From the NCBI GenBank assembly GCA_045649485.1, contig JAZRPZ010000053.1, forward strand, positions 1 to 35,813: a DNA stretch of 35,813 nucleotides, read 5' to 3'. The position numbers and the translations under genes were made by a program. The stretch's first letter is position 1. Every line of letters begins with the position of its first letter. Shown one piece after another: positions 15,277-23,066 of this stretch. The notes beneath the pieces were generated by a model. It worked only from the letters and a program-made list of their open reading frames with translations, was not told where the DNA came from and made no database searches. The DNA is from RUG11247 sp045649485. Its GTDB lineage: Bacteria; Bacillota; Clostridia; Christensenellales; Aristaeellaceae.

Positions 15277-17762
15277 TGAAGTCAAAGCGGCGTACGGAAG
15301 ATCAGAAGAACAGGCCCAGCGGTTTAAGAGTACTCATTATGCTTGTTCTGCTGCTTCTGGTCGGAGCTGCGATGTTTTTCAGAATGCAGAGCATGATTTT
15401 CAACAAAGGCGATGAATATACGGAGACCGCCAGCGAAAAAACCACCAAAGACCTTACTGTATATGGCATGCGAGGAACCATTTACGATGCAAACATGGTT
15501 CCGCTGGCCTACGACAGGCGAAGTTTTGATGTAGCGTTTTACCGCGATCCTTCCAAATCCAGCGATGCTTACCGCGCGAATTATACTCAGGTAATAATCC
15601 GCGTTATAGAGATCGTTGAATCCATGGGTAAGACAACGACCGATGAATTCTGGCTCAAGAAGGGTGAAGACGGAGTTTGGTATTTTGATAGCGGATCCAC
15701 CAGCGAATACGTTGAAAATGAACGTAAGCGTCAGTGGAGTCAGAATTTCTATCTTACTTCTACACCCGAAGAAGAGTGGTATCCTGCGCTTCTTGAGAAG
15801 TATGCTATTCCGGAAGATCTCGGTGAAGAAATGACGGTCAAGGTTCTTGCAATATGGCAGGCTTCACGAATGAATGCTTTCAATTCACAGCCTGTTGTCA
15901 TTGCTGAGGACGTGGGTTTTGAGTGTGTTTCGCTGATAGAAGCAGAGTCGGTAAATCTTGACGGTGTTTCTATTCAGATCAGCTCGGAACGTGTATATCC
16001 CCATGGTTATACCGCTTGTCATGTTATCGGCTATGTATCCAAAATAAACAGTGATGACGCCATGGAAACTTATATGGAAAAAGGATATCCCAACGATGCG
16101 GTTGTAGGCGTTGCCGGTATCGAATATTCCATGGAAGATCAGCTTTCTCCCTATGTTGAGTACCGTCAGGGAAAGCGTACTGTTGAACGAGATACCCGAG
16201 GCAAGGTAATCCGAGAATTGAGTTATACCGAGCCTCAGGATGGCAATTCTGTCGTGCTTACTGTGAATAAGGAAATGCAGGATGTAATGGCGGATGCGCT
16301 GTTTAATGTAATCCAGAGTATAAACGTACAGCAGCATCAGGTAATGGAACGTGATTCCTGGCAGCGCAATAACCGTGAGATCCTGGATGAATATGCTGCT
16401 ACCGGCAGGGAGATAAAGCTTGCCGAAACCGGCGCCATAGTGGCAATGGATCCCAATACCGGCAGAATAATCGGCATGGTAAGTTATCCGGATTATAATC
16501 TGACCATGTTTGAAGGCGGAATTTCTGCAAGTGAATGGTCTATTATCGTAAATGACGATAACAACCCTCTTTACAACAGAGCTATTTCCGCAAAGGATAC
16601 GCCCGGATCTATCTTCAAACTGTGTACTGCGCTCGCAGGTCTTGTAGAAGGCAAGCTTGGTCTTACAGAGCAGATAGACGATCTTGGCGGTTACATGAAG
16701 ACCGACCCCACGAACCCTGCAAAGTGCTGGCAGACTGATATCAGAAAGCATGCAGATCAGACCATCGTCGAAGGCATAAAGAATTCCTGCAACTATTTCT
16801 TCTATGAAGTAGGCTACAGGCTCGGTTCTGAAAAGATAAACGAATGGGCAGCTGCTCTGGGTCTGACATCGCGTACAAATATTGAATTGCCCAGCGAATC
16901 TACCAGCTTTGTTGGCAACACCACTACGCTGTATGATCCTTCAAGGGCAATAAACGATCAGTACACGGCAAAGCCTATCTACATAGCCAATGCAATCCGT
17001 CGTGAGCTTATTGCAGTAGGCGAGGATCGCGGCATCGAGTACGACGATGAGCGCCTTGATATGGCGGTAAAGACTTTGCTGGATATAACCACCATGTACG
17101 ATCAGAAGTCCGACTGGTATCAGCCTATCCGCGAAGTTCTGTTGTATGATATGAACATACCGGCGGAATATATATCCTCGCATTTTATGGTAAATACGTT
17201 CGTTACCTATCTGCAGGATATATACTGGACTCCCAACGAAACCATCATGCTGGCAATAGGTCAGTCTATCACGCAGGTAACCCCAGTTGCGGTTGCGCGA
17301 TATGTATGTGCAATAGTAAACAACGGCACTGTATACGATGCACAGATAGTTGACAAGATCATATCTGCTGATGGTGAGGTAATTCTTGATAAGGAACCCG
17401 TCGTGGCTAACCAGATAGATGCTGACCCGGCGTATTTCGAAGCTATACGTGAAGGCATGAGGCAGGTTACTTCGGGTGAAAACGAAGGTACCGCGGCGGA
17501 TCAGTTTGCCAATGCAAAATATCCCATTGCAGCAAAGACCGGTACTTCGGAGCGTACCGAGCTGGATGTAGAGAATAACGCTTGGCTGGTATGCTTTGCA
17601 CCGGTTGATAATCCGCAGATAGTCGTTGTCGTATATATCCAGAATGGATATGCGGGCGCTCGTGCGGGTCAGGCTGCGATAGACGTTATCGAATATTATC
17701 TGGATAACCTCGATGGCTTTGAAAACACTACCGCGTATGAAGATAACACACTGGGTTATTGA
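15273..17762 (+). CDS. mrdA: Penicillin-binding protein 2, class B transpeptidase
   Basis: An 829-residue class B PBP that cross-links peptidoglycan in the elongasome with RodA. One N-terminal membrane helix (VLIMLVLLLLVGAAMFF), a PBP dimerisation/pedestal domain, then the transpeptidase with SIFK at S446, the SCN motif at S505-N507 and KTG at K755. The stretch between SCN and KTG is about 248 residues, against roughly 155 in E. coli PBP2; the extra ~90 residues are helix-rich and acidic (about 545-635). Start is GTG 15273 or ATG 15276, both just after GGGAGGTGAGG. It overlaps mreD and is followed by rodA after 12 bases. Confidence 0.92.
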   Translation: MMKSKRRTEDQKNRPSGLRVLIMLVLLLLVGAAMFFRMQSMIFNKGDEYTETASEKTTKDLTVYGMRGTIYDANMVPLAYDRRSFDVAFYRDPSKSSDAYRANYTQVIIRVIEIVESMGKTTTDEFWLKKGEDGVWYFDSGSTSEYVENERKRQWSQNFYLTSTPEEEWYPALLEKYAIPEDLGEEMTVKVLAIWQASRMNAFNSQPVVIAEDVGFECVSLIEAESVNLDGVSIQISSERVYPHGYTACHVIGYVSKINSDDAMETYMEKGYPNDAVVGVAGIEYSMEDQLSPYVEYRQGKRTVERDTRGKVIRELSYTEPQDGNSVVLTVNKEMQDVMADALFNVIQSINVQQHQVMERDSWQRNNREILDEYAATGREIKLAETGAIVAMDPNTGRIIGMVSYPDYNLTMFEGGISASEWSIIVNDDNNPLYNRAISAKDTPGSIFKLCTALAGLVEGKLGLTEQIDDLGGYMKTDPTNPAKCWQTDIRKHADQTIVEGIKNSCNYFFYEVGYRLGSEKINEWAAALGLTSRTNIELPSESTSFVGNTTTLYDPSRAINDQYTAKPIYIANAIRRELIAVGEDRGIEYDDERLDMAVKTLLDITTMYDQKSDWYQPIREVLLYDMNIPAEYISSHFMVNTFVTYLQDIYWTPNETIMLAIGQSITQVTPVAVARYVCAIVNNGTVYDAQIVDKIISADGEVILDKEPVVANQIDADPAYFEAIREGMRQVTSGENEGTAADQFANAKYPIAAKTGTSERTELDVENNAWLVCFAPVDNPQIVVVVYIQNGYAGARAGQAAIDVIEYYLDNLDGFENTTAYEDNTLGY

Positions 17763-17774
17763 TGGAGCAGTAAA

Positions 17775-19007
17775 ATGCGTAAATGGTTACAGGCATTAAT
17801 CCAATACTTTAAGACGCGAAGGGTCAACCGTCAGTTGATGAAACATTTTGACTGGCTGCTGTTCCTGAACGTACTTGCTATATCGATCTTCAGTATTGTT
17901 GCTATATTTTCGGCTACGACCACTTCGGTAACCGATGAACCCGCTACAATAATGGAGATGCTGGAAACCCAGCCGATCACATATGCCAGACTTCAGTTTT
18001 TCTGGGTGTTGGCTGGTATAGTGGTAATGTCGGCTGTGATATACTTCAGCTATGATGTATACGGAAGATATGCGAGAATTATATTTATCGTAATGCTTGC
18101 GGTACTGGTTGTGGTTCTCGGTATGGAAGCAGGTCGAGGCAACATGACTGCGTTCTTCCAGTGGGGCACCAACCGTACATTCCAGCCTTCGGAATTCGGT
18201 AAGATAGCAATTATTATCTCTCTTGCGCGTCTGCTTGCCGGCCGTAAGGGACCGATAAATACCGTGCGCGAACTCATCGTTTTCGGTATGCACGTTGCAA
18301 TTCCGCTTATTCTGGTTCTTGCACAGCCTGACTTTGGCACGGCAATGGTTTATCTTTCTATATTCTGCGTGCTGGTATTTGCATCCGGTACGAATTATAA
18401 GTTGATACTCGGTGCTATTGCTATAGTCGTTCTGATCGCTATTCCCGGCTGGTATCTGCTTAATTCCATGGGTGAAAACTTCCGACTCGATCGAATCCTT
18501 ATGTGGCTCAATCCTGAGGAATTTGAAGACGAGGCGCGTCAGATCATCAACGGACAGATAGCAATAGGTTCCGGAGGCATGTGGGGTAAAGGTATAGTTT
18601 CCGTTGGCAGCTTTGCATCCCTGGGTTATATTTCGGATGACCATACCGACTTTATCTTCGCAGTTGTGTGCGAATCGTTCGGCTTTGCCGGCGGTATTGC
18701 GCTCATATTTGCTTATCTGCTGATGCTTTGCCGCCTGCTGCAGCAGGCGATGCGAGTCTCCGACCCGCTTGGATGCTATATGATATTGGGCGTGTTCGGA
18801 ATGTACCTGTTCCATTTTGTGGAAAATATCGGAATGGTTATAGGTCTGCTGCCGGTTACGGGCATACCGCTTCCGTTCATGAGTTACGGCGGTTCCAGTA
18901 TGCTTGCGAACTTCATGGGCATCGGTCTCGTTGAAAATGTTGTAATGCGCGATAAGGCAAAGAAGACAGAAAAGCGAGAGACGCCGAAACGAGCGTTGAA
19001 TATCTGA
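17775..19007 (+). CDS. rodA: Rod-shape SEDS glycosyltransferase RodA
   Basis: A 410-residue SEDS family lipid II polymerase with about ten membrane helices. Family motifs are intact: 'LAQPDFGTAMVYL', 'DDHTDFIFAVVCESFGF' and 'PLPFMSYGGSSMLANF'. It works with the PBP2 encoded just upstream. Start: ATG 17775 after GGAG. The C-terminal tail is short and basic. In many clostridia minCDE and mgsA sit between this point and the spoIVF pair; here they are absent and spoIVFA follows after 57 bases containing a strong hairpin. Confidence 0.95.
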   Translation: MRKWLQALIQYFKTRRVNRQLMKHFDWLLFLNVLAISIFSIVAIFSATTTSVTDEPATIMEMLETQPITYARLQFFWVLAGIVVMSAVIYFSYDVYGRYARIIFIVMLAVLVVVLGMEAGRGNMTAFFQWGTNRTFQPSEFGKIAIIISLARLLAGRKGPINTVRELIVFGMHVAIPLILVLAQPDFGTAMVYLSIFCVLVFASGTNYKLILGAIAIVVLIAIPGWYLLNSMGENFRLDRILMWLNPEEFEDEARQIINGQIAIGSGGMWGKGIVSVGSFASLGYISDDHTDFIFAVVCESFGFAGGIALIFAYLLMLCRLLQQAMRVSDPLGCYMILGVFGMYLFHFVENIGMVIGLLPVTGIPLPFMSYGGSSMLANFMGIGLVENVVMRDKAKKTEKRETPKRALNI

Positions 19008-19024
19008 AAAAAGTTCATAGAAAG

Positions 19025-19063
19025 ATCCCTCCCGCATACGCTAAAGCGACGGGAGGGATTTTC
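19025..19063 (+). promoter_or_regulatory. Hairpin covering the spoIVFA ribosome binding site
   Basis: ATCCCTCCCG (19025-19034) pairs perfectly with CGGGAGGGAT (19050-19059); inside the 15-base loop CGC/GCG can pair as well. The right arm contains GGGAGG, which is the ribosome binding site for the ATG at 19065, seven bases downstream. It is followed by TTTTCT, so it could also act as a weak terminator for the rodA operon. Either way it would lower spoIVFA expression relative to the mre genes. Confidence 0.65.
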
Positions 19064-19064
19064 T

Positions 19065-19736
19065 ATGCAAAGCGGCGTAAAAAGCACGGTAATACATACT
19101 ACAATAAGGCCTGATAAGAACGATAAGAAGACAAGCATTCCGATAATCAAGCAGAAAAAGATGCCTGAAAAGGCAGGGTTCAGCGAACGGCTGCTCAGAA
19201 ATACTGCTATAGCATGTGCACTGTTGTTTGGCGTACTGACACTAAAAAATATTGACGAGCCATGGTCGCAAAAAGCCGTTTCCGGTATAGAAACAGCTCT
19301 AACTATGCGCATAGACCCTGATGATACACTTGGTGATCTCAGTTTTGTGCGCAGTTTTATTCCTGAATCCACACTGGTATTTTTCAATATGTCGTCCTCG
19401 GGTATACTTGCACCTGTCGAGGGCACAGTGACACATGAATATCTTGAGGGGCAGCCATGGACGATGTATTCATGCGGGGAATCGTCATCTGTGCGCAGTG
19501 CACTTGCGGGAACTGTTAGTGCAGTGAGCTGTATGGAGAGCGGAGACTGGTGTATATTGATAGATCATGGCGAAGGCATCGAAACTATGTATGCTTATAT
19601 GGATAAGCCGAAATACGATGCGGGAGATAAGGTGGTCAGAGGAGAGGAGATCGGCAAGGTGCGTGGAAACAGCCTGTATTTTGAATACAGGATAAACGGA
19701 AAAAGCGTATCTCCGTTTGAGGATAACAGGCGATGA
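19065..19736 (+). CDS. spoIVFA: SpoIVFA-like protein with degenerate LytM/M23 domain
   Basis: A 223-residue bitopic protein: basic cytosolic N-terminus, one membrane helix (IACALLFGVLTLKN, about residues 46-60), a linker, and a C-terminal LytM/M23 fold (about 115-220: 'GTVTHEYL', 'WCILIDHGEGIETMYAYM', 'DAGDKVVRGEEIGKV', 'LYFEYRINGK'). The metal-binding His of the HxH motif are changed (MYAYM for the usual YAHL; LYFEY for LHFEV) and the upstream HxxxD motif is missing, so it should not cleave peptidoglycan. B. subtilis SpoIVFA is likewise an M23-like regulator that holds SpoIVFB inactive until signalled. The four-base overlap with the M50 protease gene supports the call. Confidence 0.85.
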   Translation: MQSGVKSTVIHTTIRPDKNDKKTSIPIIKQKKMPEKAGFSERLLRNTAIACALLFGVLTLKNIDEPWSQKAVSGIETALTMRIDPDDTLGDLSFVRSFIPESTLVFFNMSSSGILAPVEGTVTHEYLEGQPWTMYSCGESSSVRSALAGTVSAVSCMESGDWCILIDHGEGIETMYAYMDKPKYDAGDKVVRGEEIGKVRGNSLYFEYRINGKSVSPFEDNRR

Positions 19737-20593
19737 TACGCTTTCGTGCGCTGGGTACAGAATTCAGAACGCATGTGCTTACTTTGCTTGCAGGTTCGGT
19801 AGCGCTTGCTTTGGGGATAAAAACAGAATTGCCATTCCTCGCTGCAGCGGTGTTTTTTCATGAACTTATGCATATACTGGCTGCGCTTGTCGTGGGTATA
19901 AAAATAGATTACATTGAGCTTATGTGGTTTGGCGGCGCTGCACACGTGCGGGATATATACTCAGCAAAAGCCGGGCATATAATTATAACGGCCTTGGCAG
20001 GTCCGTTTGGAAATCTTTTGCTTGCGTTGATTGCTGCATCATTGGCATGGTGGGGCATATTGCCGTATCATCCGGCGGCAATGATGATCAGAATAAATAT
20101 CCTGCTCATGCTTTTCAATCTTATGCCGGCTCTTCCTCTCGATGGCGGAAGGGTTTTTTATGCAGTCACAGCAGCGCGGCTCGGGAAGATAAGGGCGATG
20201 AAAGTAGTTGTGGCAATGGCGCATGTGCTTGCTGCTGCGGGCGCAGCCGCTGCGGTAGTTGTATGGCTGAGACACAGAGTTGTGAATGTTACTTTCATAC
20301 TGATGGCGGTGTTTTTATTGGCGTCATCGCTTTCGGAATTGAAAAACTTCAATGAGACAAGCCCGCTTCGGATATTTTCGGCGATTTACAATCGTACGCA
20401 GCTGCCTTCAAAAGCCGGATTGATCGCAGTCGGTTCAGATATGTTGCCGGAGGACATGGCTGCATATATACAGAATGATTCATATACGATTTTTGCTGTT
20501 GTCGAAAACGATCGTATCCGGTCTTTGATGACCGGAAAAGAGGTTGCTTGCAAGCTAATGAACGGCAGCGGTACATGCTCTCCTCAAATATAA
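19733..20593 (+). CDS. spoIVFB: SpoIVFB-type M50 site-2 intramembrane metalloprotease
   Basis: A 286-residue membrane zinc protease expected to cleave pro-sigma-K or a related substrate in the mother cell membrane. HExxH is FFHELMH (H43, E44, H47) and the third ligand is D137 in NLMPALPLDGGR; as I recall, B. subtilis SpoIVFB uses the same residue numbers. About six membrane helices span residues 15-205. The last 70 residues (SDMLPEDMAAYIQNDSYTIFAVVENDR) look like the CBS module of this subfamily. Start: ATG 19733, overlapping the spoIVFA stop by ATGA. The pair, next to mreBCD, points to an endospore-forming lineage. Confidence 0.9.
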   Translation: MIRFRALGTEFRTHVLTLLAGSVALALGIKTELPFLAAAVFFHELMHILAALVVGIKIDYIELMWFGGAAHVRDIYSAKAGHIIITALAGPFGNLLLALIAASLAWWGILPYHPAAMMIRINILLMLFNLMPALPLDGGRVFYAVTAARLGKIRAMKVVVAMAHVLAAAGAAAAVVVWLRHRVVNVTFILMAVFLLASSLSELKNFNETSPLRIFSAIYNRTQLPSKAGLIAVGSDMLPEDMAAYIQNDSYTIFAVVENDRIRSLMTGKEVACKLMNGSGTCSPQI

Positions 20594-20604
20594 CCATTGT
20601 ATTC

Positions 20605-20634
20605 TTGCAGTGGAAACAGAAGAAGGAGTATAAT
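20605..20634 (+). promoter_or_regulatory. Sigma-A promoter for the deformylase/greA group
   Basis: TTGCAG (20605-20610), an 18-base spacer and a perfect TATAAT (20629-20634), 31 bases before the deformylase ATG. It lies just past the spoIVFB stop. No terminator separates the two, so read-through is possible. Confidence 0.65.
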
Positions 20635-20665
20635 CTTAAATGAATTACAGAAAGAGGAAATACTC

Positions 20666-21076
20666 ATGATAAAGAATATAGTTCGTGATGTTATGTTTCT
20701 TGCCGCTCCTTCTCAGGAGGCAGATTTGAATGATGCGTCTGTTGCGCGTGACCTTGAAGATACACTGCGTTTCAATGCGGAGAGATGTGTGGGTCTTGCT
20801 GCAAACATGATAGGTGCCCGTAAACGTGTGATTGCTGTCAGTCTCGGTTTTTCTGTTCTGATAATGTATAACCCTGTAATCACTGCCAAATCCGAGCCGT
20901 ATGATACGATGGAAGGCTGCCTGTCCCTTGATGGAGAGCGTCCTGTAAGGAGATACGGTAAGATAACCGTTGAATACAGAGACAAGTCCTTCAAAAAGCA
21001 GAAGGCTGAATTCAATGGATATACTGCACAGATAATTCAGCATGAAACAGATCATTGCAACGGAATAATCATCTGA
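20666..21076 (+). CDS. Peptide deformylase family protein (GLAANMIG variant)
   Basis: A 136-residue member of the peptide deformylase family, which removes the formyl group from the N-terminal methionine of new proteins. Motif 2, EGCLS with C85, and motif 3, HETDH with H126, E127 and H130, provide all metal ligands and the catalytic Glu. Motif 1 reads VGLAANMIG instead of GxGLAAxQ, so the usual Gln is Met48; I recall many Firmicutes proteins of this type. I start at ATG 20666 (AGAGG eight bases upstream), not at the longer open frame beginning 20597, whose first codons lie in the promoter. Whether it is the housekeeping deformylase or a paralogue is unknown. Confidence 0.88.
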   Translation: MIKNIVRDVMFLAAPSQEADLNDASVARDLEDTLRFNAERCVGLAANMIGARKRVIAVSLGFSVLIMYNPVITAKSEPYDTMEGCLSLDGERPVRRYGKITVEYRDKSFKKQKAEFNGYTAQIIQHETDHCNGIII

Positions 21077-21092
21077 CCGGGAGGTTTTTGAT

Positions 21093-21596
21093 ATGTATGA
21101 CGAGCTCACCGAGGTCGATATACGCAAAATGCAGGAAGAAATACGCTATAGGCTGCACGAAGTGCGCCCTAAGCTGATTGCCGATCTTCAGGCAGCGCGT
21201 GCATTCGGCGATCTCAGCGAAAATTACGAGTATAAGGCTGCAAAGCAGGAGCTTCGCAAATGCGACAGCCGTTTGAGATATCTCAAGCGAATGATCGCTA
21301 CTGCTAAGGTGATAAAGATATCCTGCGATGCGGATAAGGTCGGACTTTTCGACAGAGTAGAGATCTACTATGAGGAAGATGACGAGACCGAAACCGTTGA
21401 ACTTGTGACTACGCTCAGGCAGGATTCCATGAAGAGCTACATCAGCAAGGAATCCCCGCTCGGCAGAGCGCTCATGGGCAAAAAGGTGGGGGATCGTGCG
21501 CTTGTAAAAGCCAGCGATACTTATAGCTATTATGTACAGATACGCTCGATATCAAAGGGCGAAGATAATGAAAGCCTGCCGATAAGCAGTTTTTGA
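21093..21596 (+). CDS. GreA/GreB-type transcription elongation factor
   Basis: A 167-residue Gre factor that enters the RNA polymerase secondary channel and stimulates cleavage of backtracked RNA. The N-terminal coiled coil (residues 1-75) has the acidic tip AFGDLSENYEYKAAKQE, with the catalytic Asp and Glu. The C-terminal globular domain is seen from about residue 88 ('DRVEIYYEEDDETETVELV', then 'ALMGKKVGDRALVK'). The N-terminal helix and the end are more divergent than in a housekeeping GreA. Start: ATG 21093 after GGGAGG; the gap from the deformylase gene is 16 bases, so one operon is likely. Confidence 0.9.
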   Translation: MYDELTEVDIRKMQEEIRYRLHEVRPKLIADLQAARAFGDLSENYEYKAAKQELRKCDSRLRYLKRMIATAKVIKISCDADKVGLFDRVEIYYEEDDETETVELVTTLRQDSMKSYISKESPLGRALMGKKVGDRALVKASDTYSYYVQIRSISKGEDNESLPISSF

Positions 21597-21624
21597 TATA
21601 CTAAAGTGATTCGGAAGTGATAGT

Positions 21625-22968
21625 ATGACGTTGGATATGACGACCGGCAGCCCTCTGGGTAAGATAATGCGTTTCTTTGTGCCGGTATTGCTGGGCAATC
21701 TGCTGCAGCAGCTCTACAGTACTGTTGACAGTATTGTTATTTCGCGATTTGTAGGCGTAGAAGCTTTCGCAGGCGTAAGCGCTACGGGTGCACTGAATTT
21801 CCTTATACTCGGCCTGGCGCTCGGCATGTGTTCCGGATTCGCCATCCCGGTATCGCAGGAATTCGGCGCGGGTGACTATTCCAAAATGCGCCGTTGTTTT
21901 GCCAATGGTCTTTATGCAAGCGGAGCAATAGCTGTCATAATGGCTGTCATTACTGCGATACTTACTCCGACGATATTGCGCCTTATCGGAACTCCTGATG
22001 ATATTTTCATCCATTCCTGTACTTACATAAGGCTGATATTCATTGGTATCCCCGCCACCGTGATGTATAACCTGCTTTCCGGCGTCATGCGCGCGGTTGG
22101 TGATGGCCGCACTCCGCTCATAATGCTGATGGTGAGCACCGTACTCAATCTGCTGCTGGATCTTTTGTTTGTGCCTGTGCTGAATATTGGTGTTGCGGGC
22201 GCGGCAATAGCCACTATCGTGGCGCAGCTCTTCTCCGGTATGCTCTGCCTGTATGTGATATTCATAAAGACTGACATACTCAAGATACGCAAAGACGAAT
22301 GGTCTTACGACGGAAAAATCGTCCGCAGACTGCTTTCCATCGGTATGCCCATGGGTCTGCAGTTTTCCATTACGGCCATCGGTTCCACTGTGCTGCAGGC
22401 ATCCGTAAATACCCTTGGTTCTTCTGCGGTTGCTGCCATAGGTGCGGGCAGCCGTGCTCAGTTTATATTCACCACGCCTCTCGAGGCTATCGGTGTTACA
22501 ATGGCGACCTATGCGGGACAGAATCTGGGTGCACGCAAGATAGACCGCGTTCGTAAGGGCGTGAAGGATATAACCATTGTGATGGCTGTCTATTGTGTTG
22601 TGGCGCTTGCTGTACAGCTGATTGCCGGAAAATATGTCGTTATGCTCTTTACCGGTGCAGATGCAGGAATAATACTTGATAATGCATATACATATCTTAC
22701 TGTGGTTACGGCCGCTTCCTTCCTGCTGGCAATAGTGCTGATTTACCGCAATGCCATACAGGGTCTCGGTTATTCCAAGGCTGCTATGTTTGCAGGACTC
22801 ATGGAGCTTATCGGACGCGTATTTGTTGCGCTGGTGCTTGTAAGGTATTTCGGTTTCCATGGTGCAAGCTTTGCTAACCCGGTTGCCTGGATATTCGCAG
22901 ACGTGCTGCTGCTGCCGCTGTATTTCAATGTGGTAAAGCGTTACGAAACAGAATTCGGCATAAAATGA
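21625..22968 (+). CDS. MATE family efflux transporter
   Basis: A 447-residue polytopic membrane protein with about 12 helices in two similar halves, of the MATE (MatE) family of sodium- or proton-driven drug and metabolite exporters. Family landmarks: 'PVLLGNLLQQLYSTVDSIVI' at the start, 'GVSATGALNFLILGLALG', 'NLLSGVMRAVGDGRTPL', 'IGMPMGLQFSITAIGS' in the second half, and 'FRNAIQGLGYS'-type motif present as YRNAIQGLGYSKAAM. Start: ATG 21625 after GGAAG. It follows the greA-like gene by 28 bases. Substrate cannot be told from sequence. Confidence 0.93.
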   Translation: MTLDMTTGSPLGKIMRFFVPVLLGNLLQQLYSTVDSIVISRFVGVEAFAGVSATGALNFLILGLALGMCSGFAIPVSQEFGAGDYSKMRRCFANGLYASGAIAVIMAVITAILTPTILRLIGTPDDIFIHSCTYIRLIFIGIPATVMYNLLSGVMRAVGDGRTPLIMLMVSTVLNLLLDLLFVPVLNIGVAGAAIATIVAQLFSGMLCLYVIFIKTDILKIRKDEWSYDGKIVRRLLSIGMPMGLQFSITAIGSTVLQASVNTLGSSAVAAIGAGSRAQFIFTTPLEAIGVTMATYAGQNLGARKIDRVRKGVKDITIVMAVYCVVALAVQLIAGKYVVMLFTGADAGIILDNAYTYLTVVTAASFLLAIVLIYRNAIQGLGYSKAAMFAGLMELIGRVFVALVLVRYFGFHGASFANPVAWIFADVLLLPLYFNVVKRYETEFGIK

Positions 22969-22973
22969 AACAG

Positions 22974-23008
22974 ATCACCCGACCGTCTTTTGAACGGCGG
23001 GTGATTTT
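22974..23008 (+). terminator. Rho-independent terminator after the MATE gene
   Basis: ATCACCCG (22974-22981) pairs with CGGGTGAT (22998-23005), extended inside by CCGT/ACGG with one bulged base, and followed by TTTT. Confidence 0.85.
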
Positions 23009-23011
23009 GTA

Positions 23012-23040
23012 TTTCAATTCGATATGAAATATGTTATAAT
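23012..23040 (+). promoter_or_regulatory. Probable promoter of the fucosidase gene
   Basis: A perfect TATAAT (23035-23040) with a poor -35 (TTTCAA, 23012-23017) 17 bases upstream, 27 bases before the GH29 ATG. The weak -35 may mean that an activator is needed. Confidence 0.55.
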
Positions 23041-23066
23041 TGATAAAACATTTCGGAGGTGCAGGT

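Noticed and set aside
17796..19037. Minus-strand open frame across rodA
   Set aside because: Low-complexity His/Tyr-rich translation typical of an antisense shadow.
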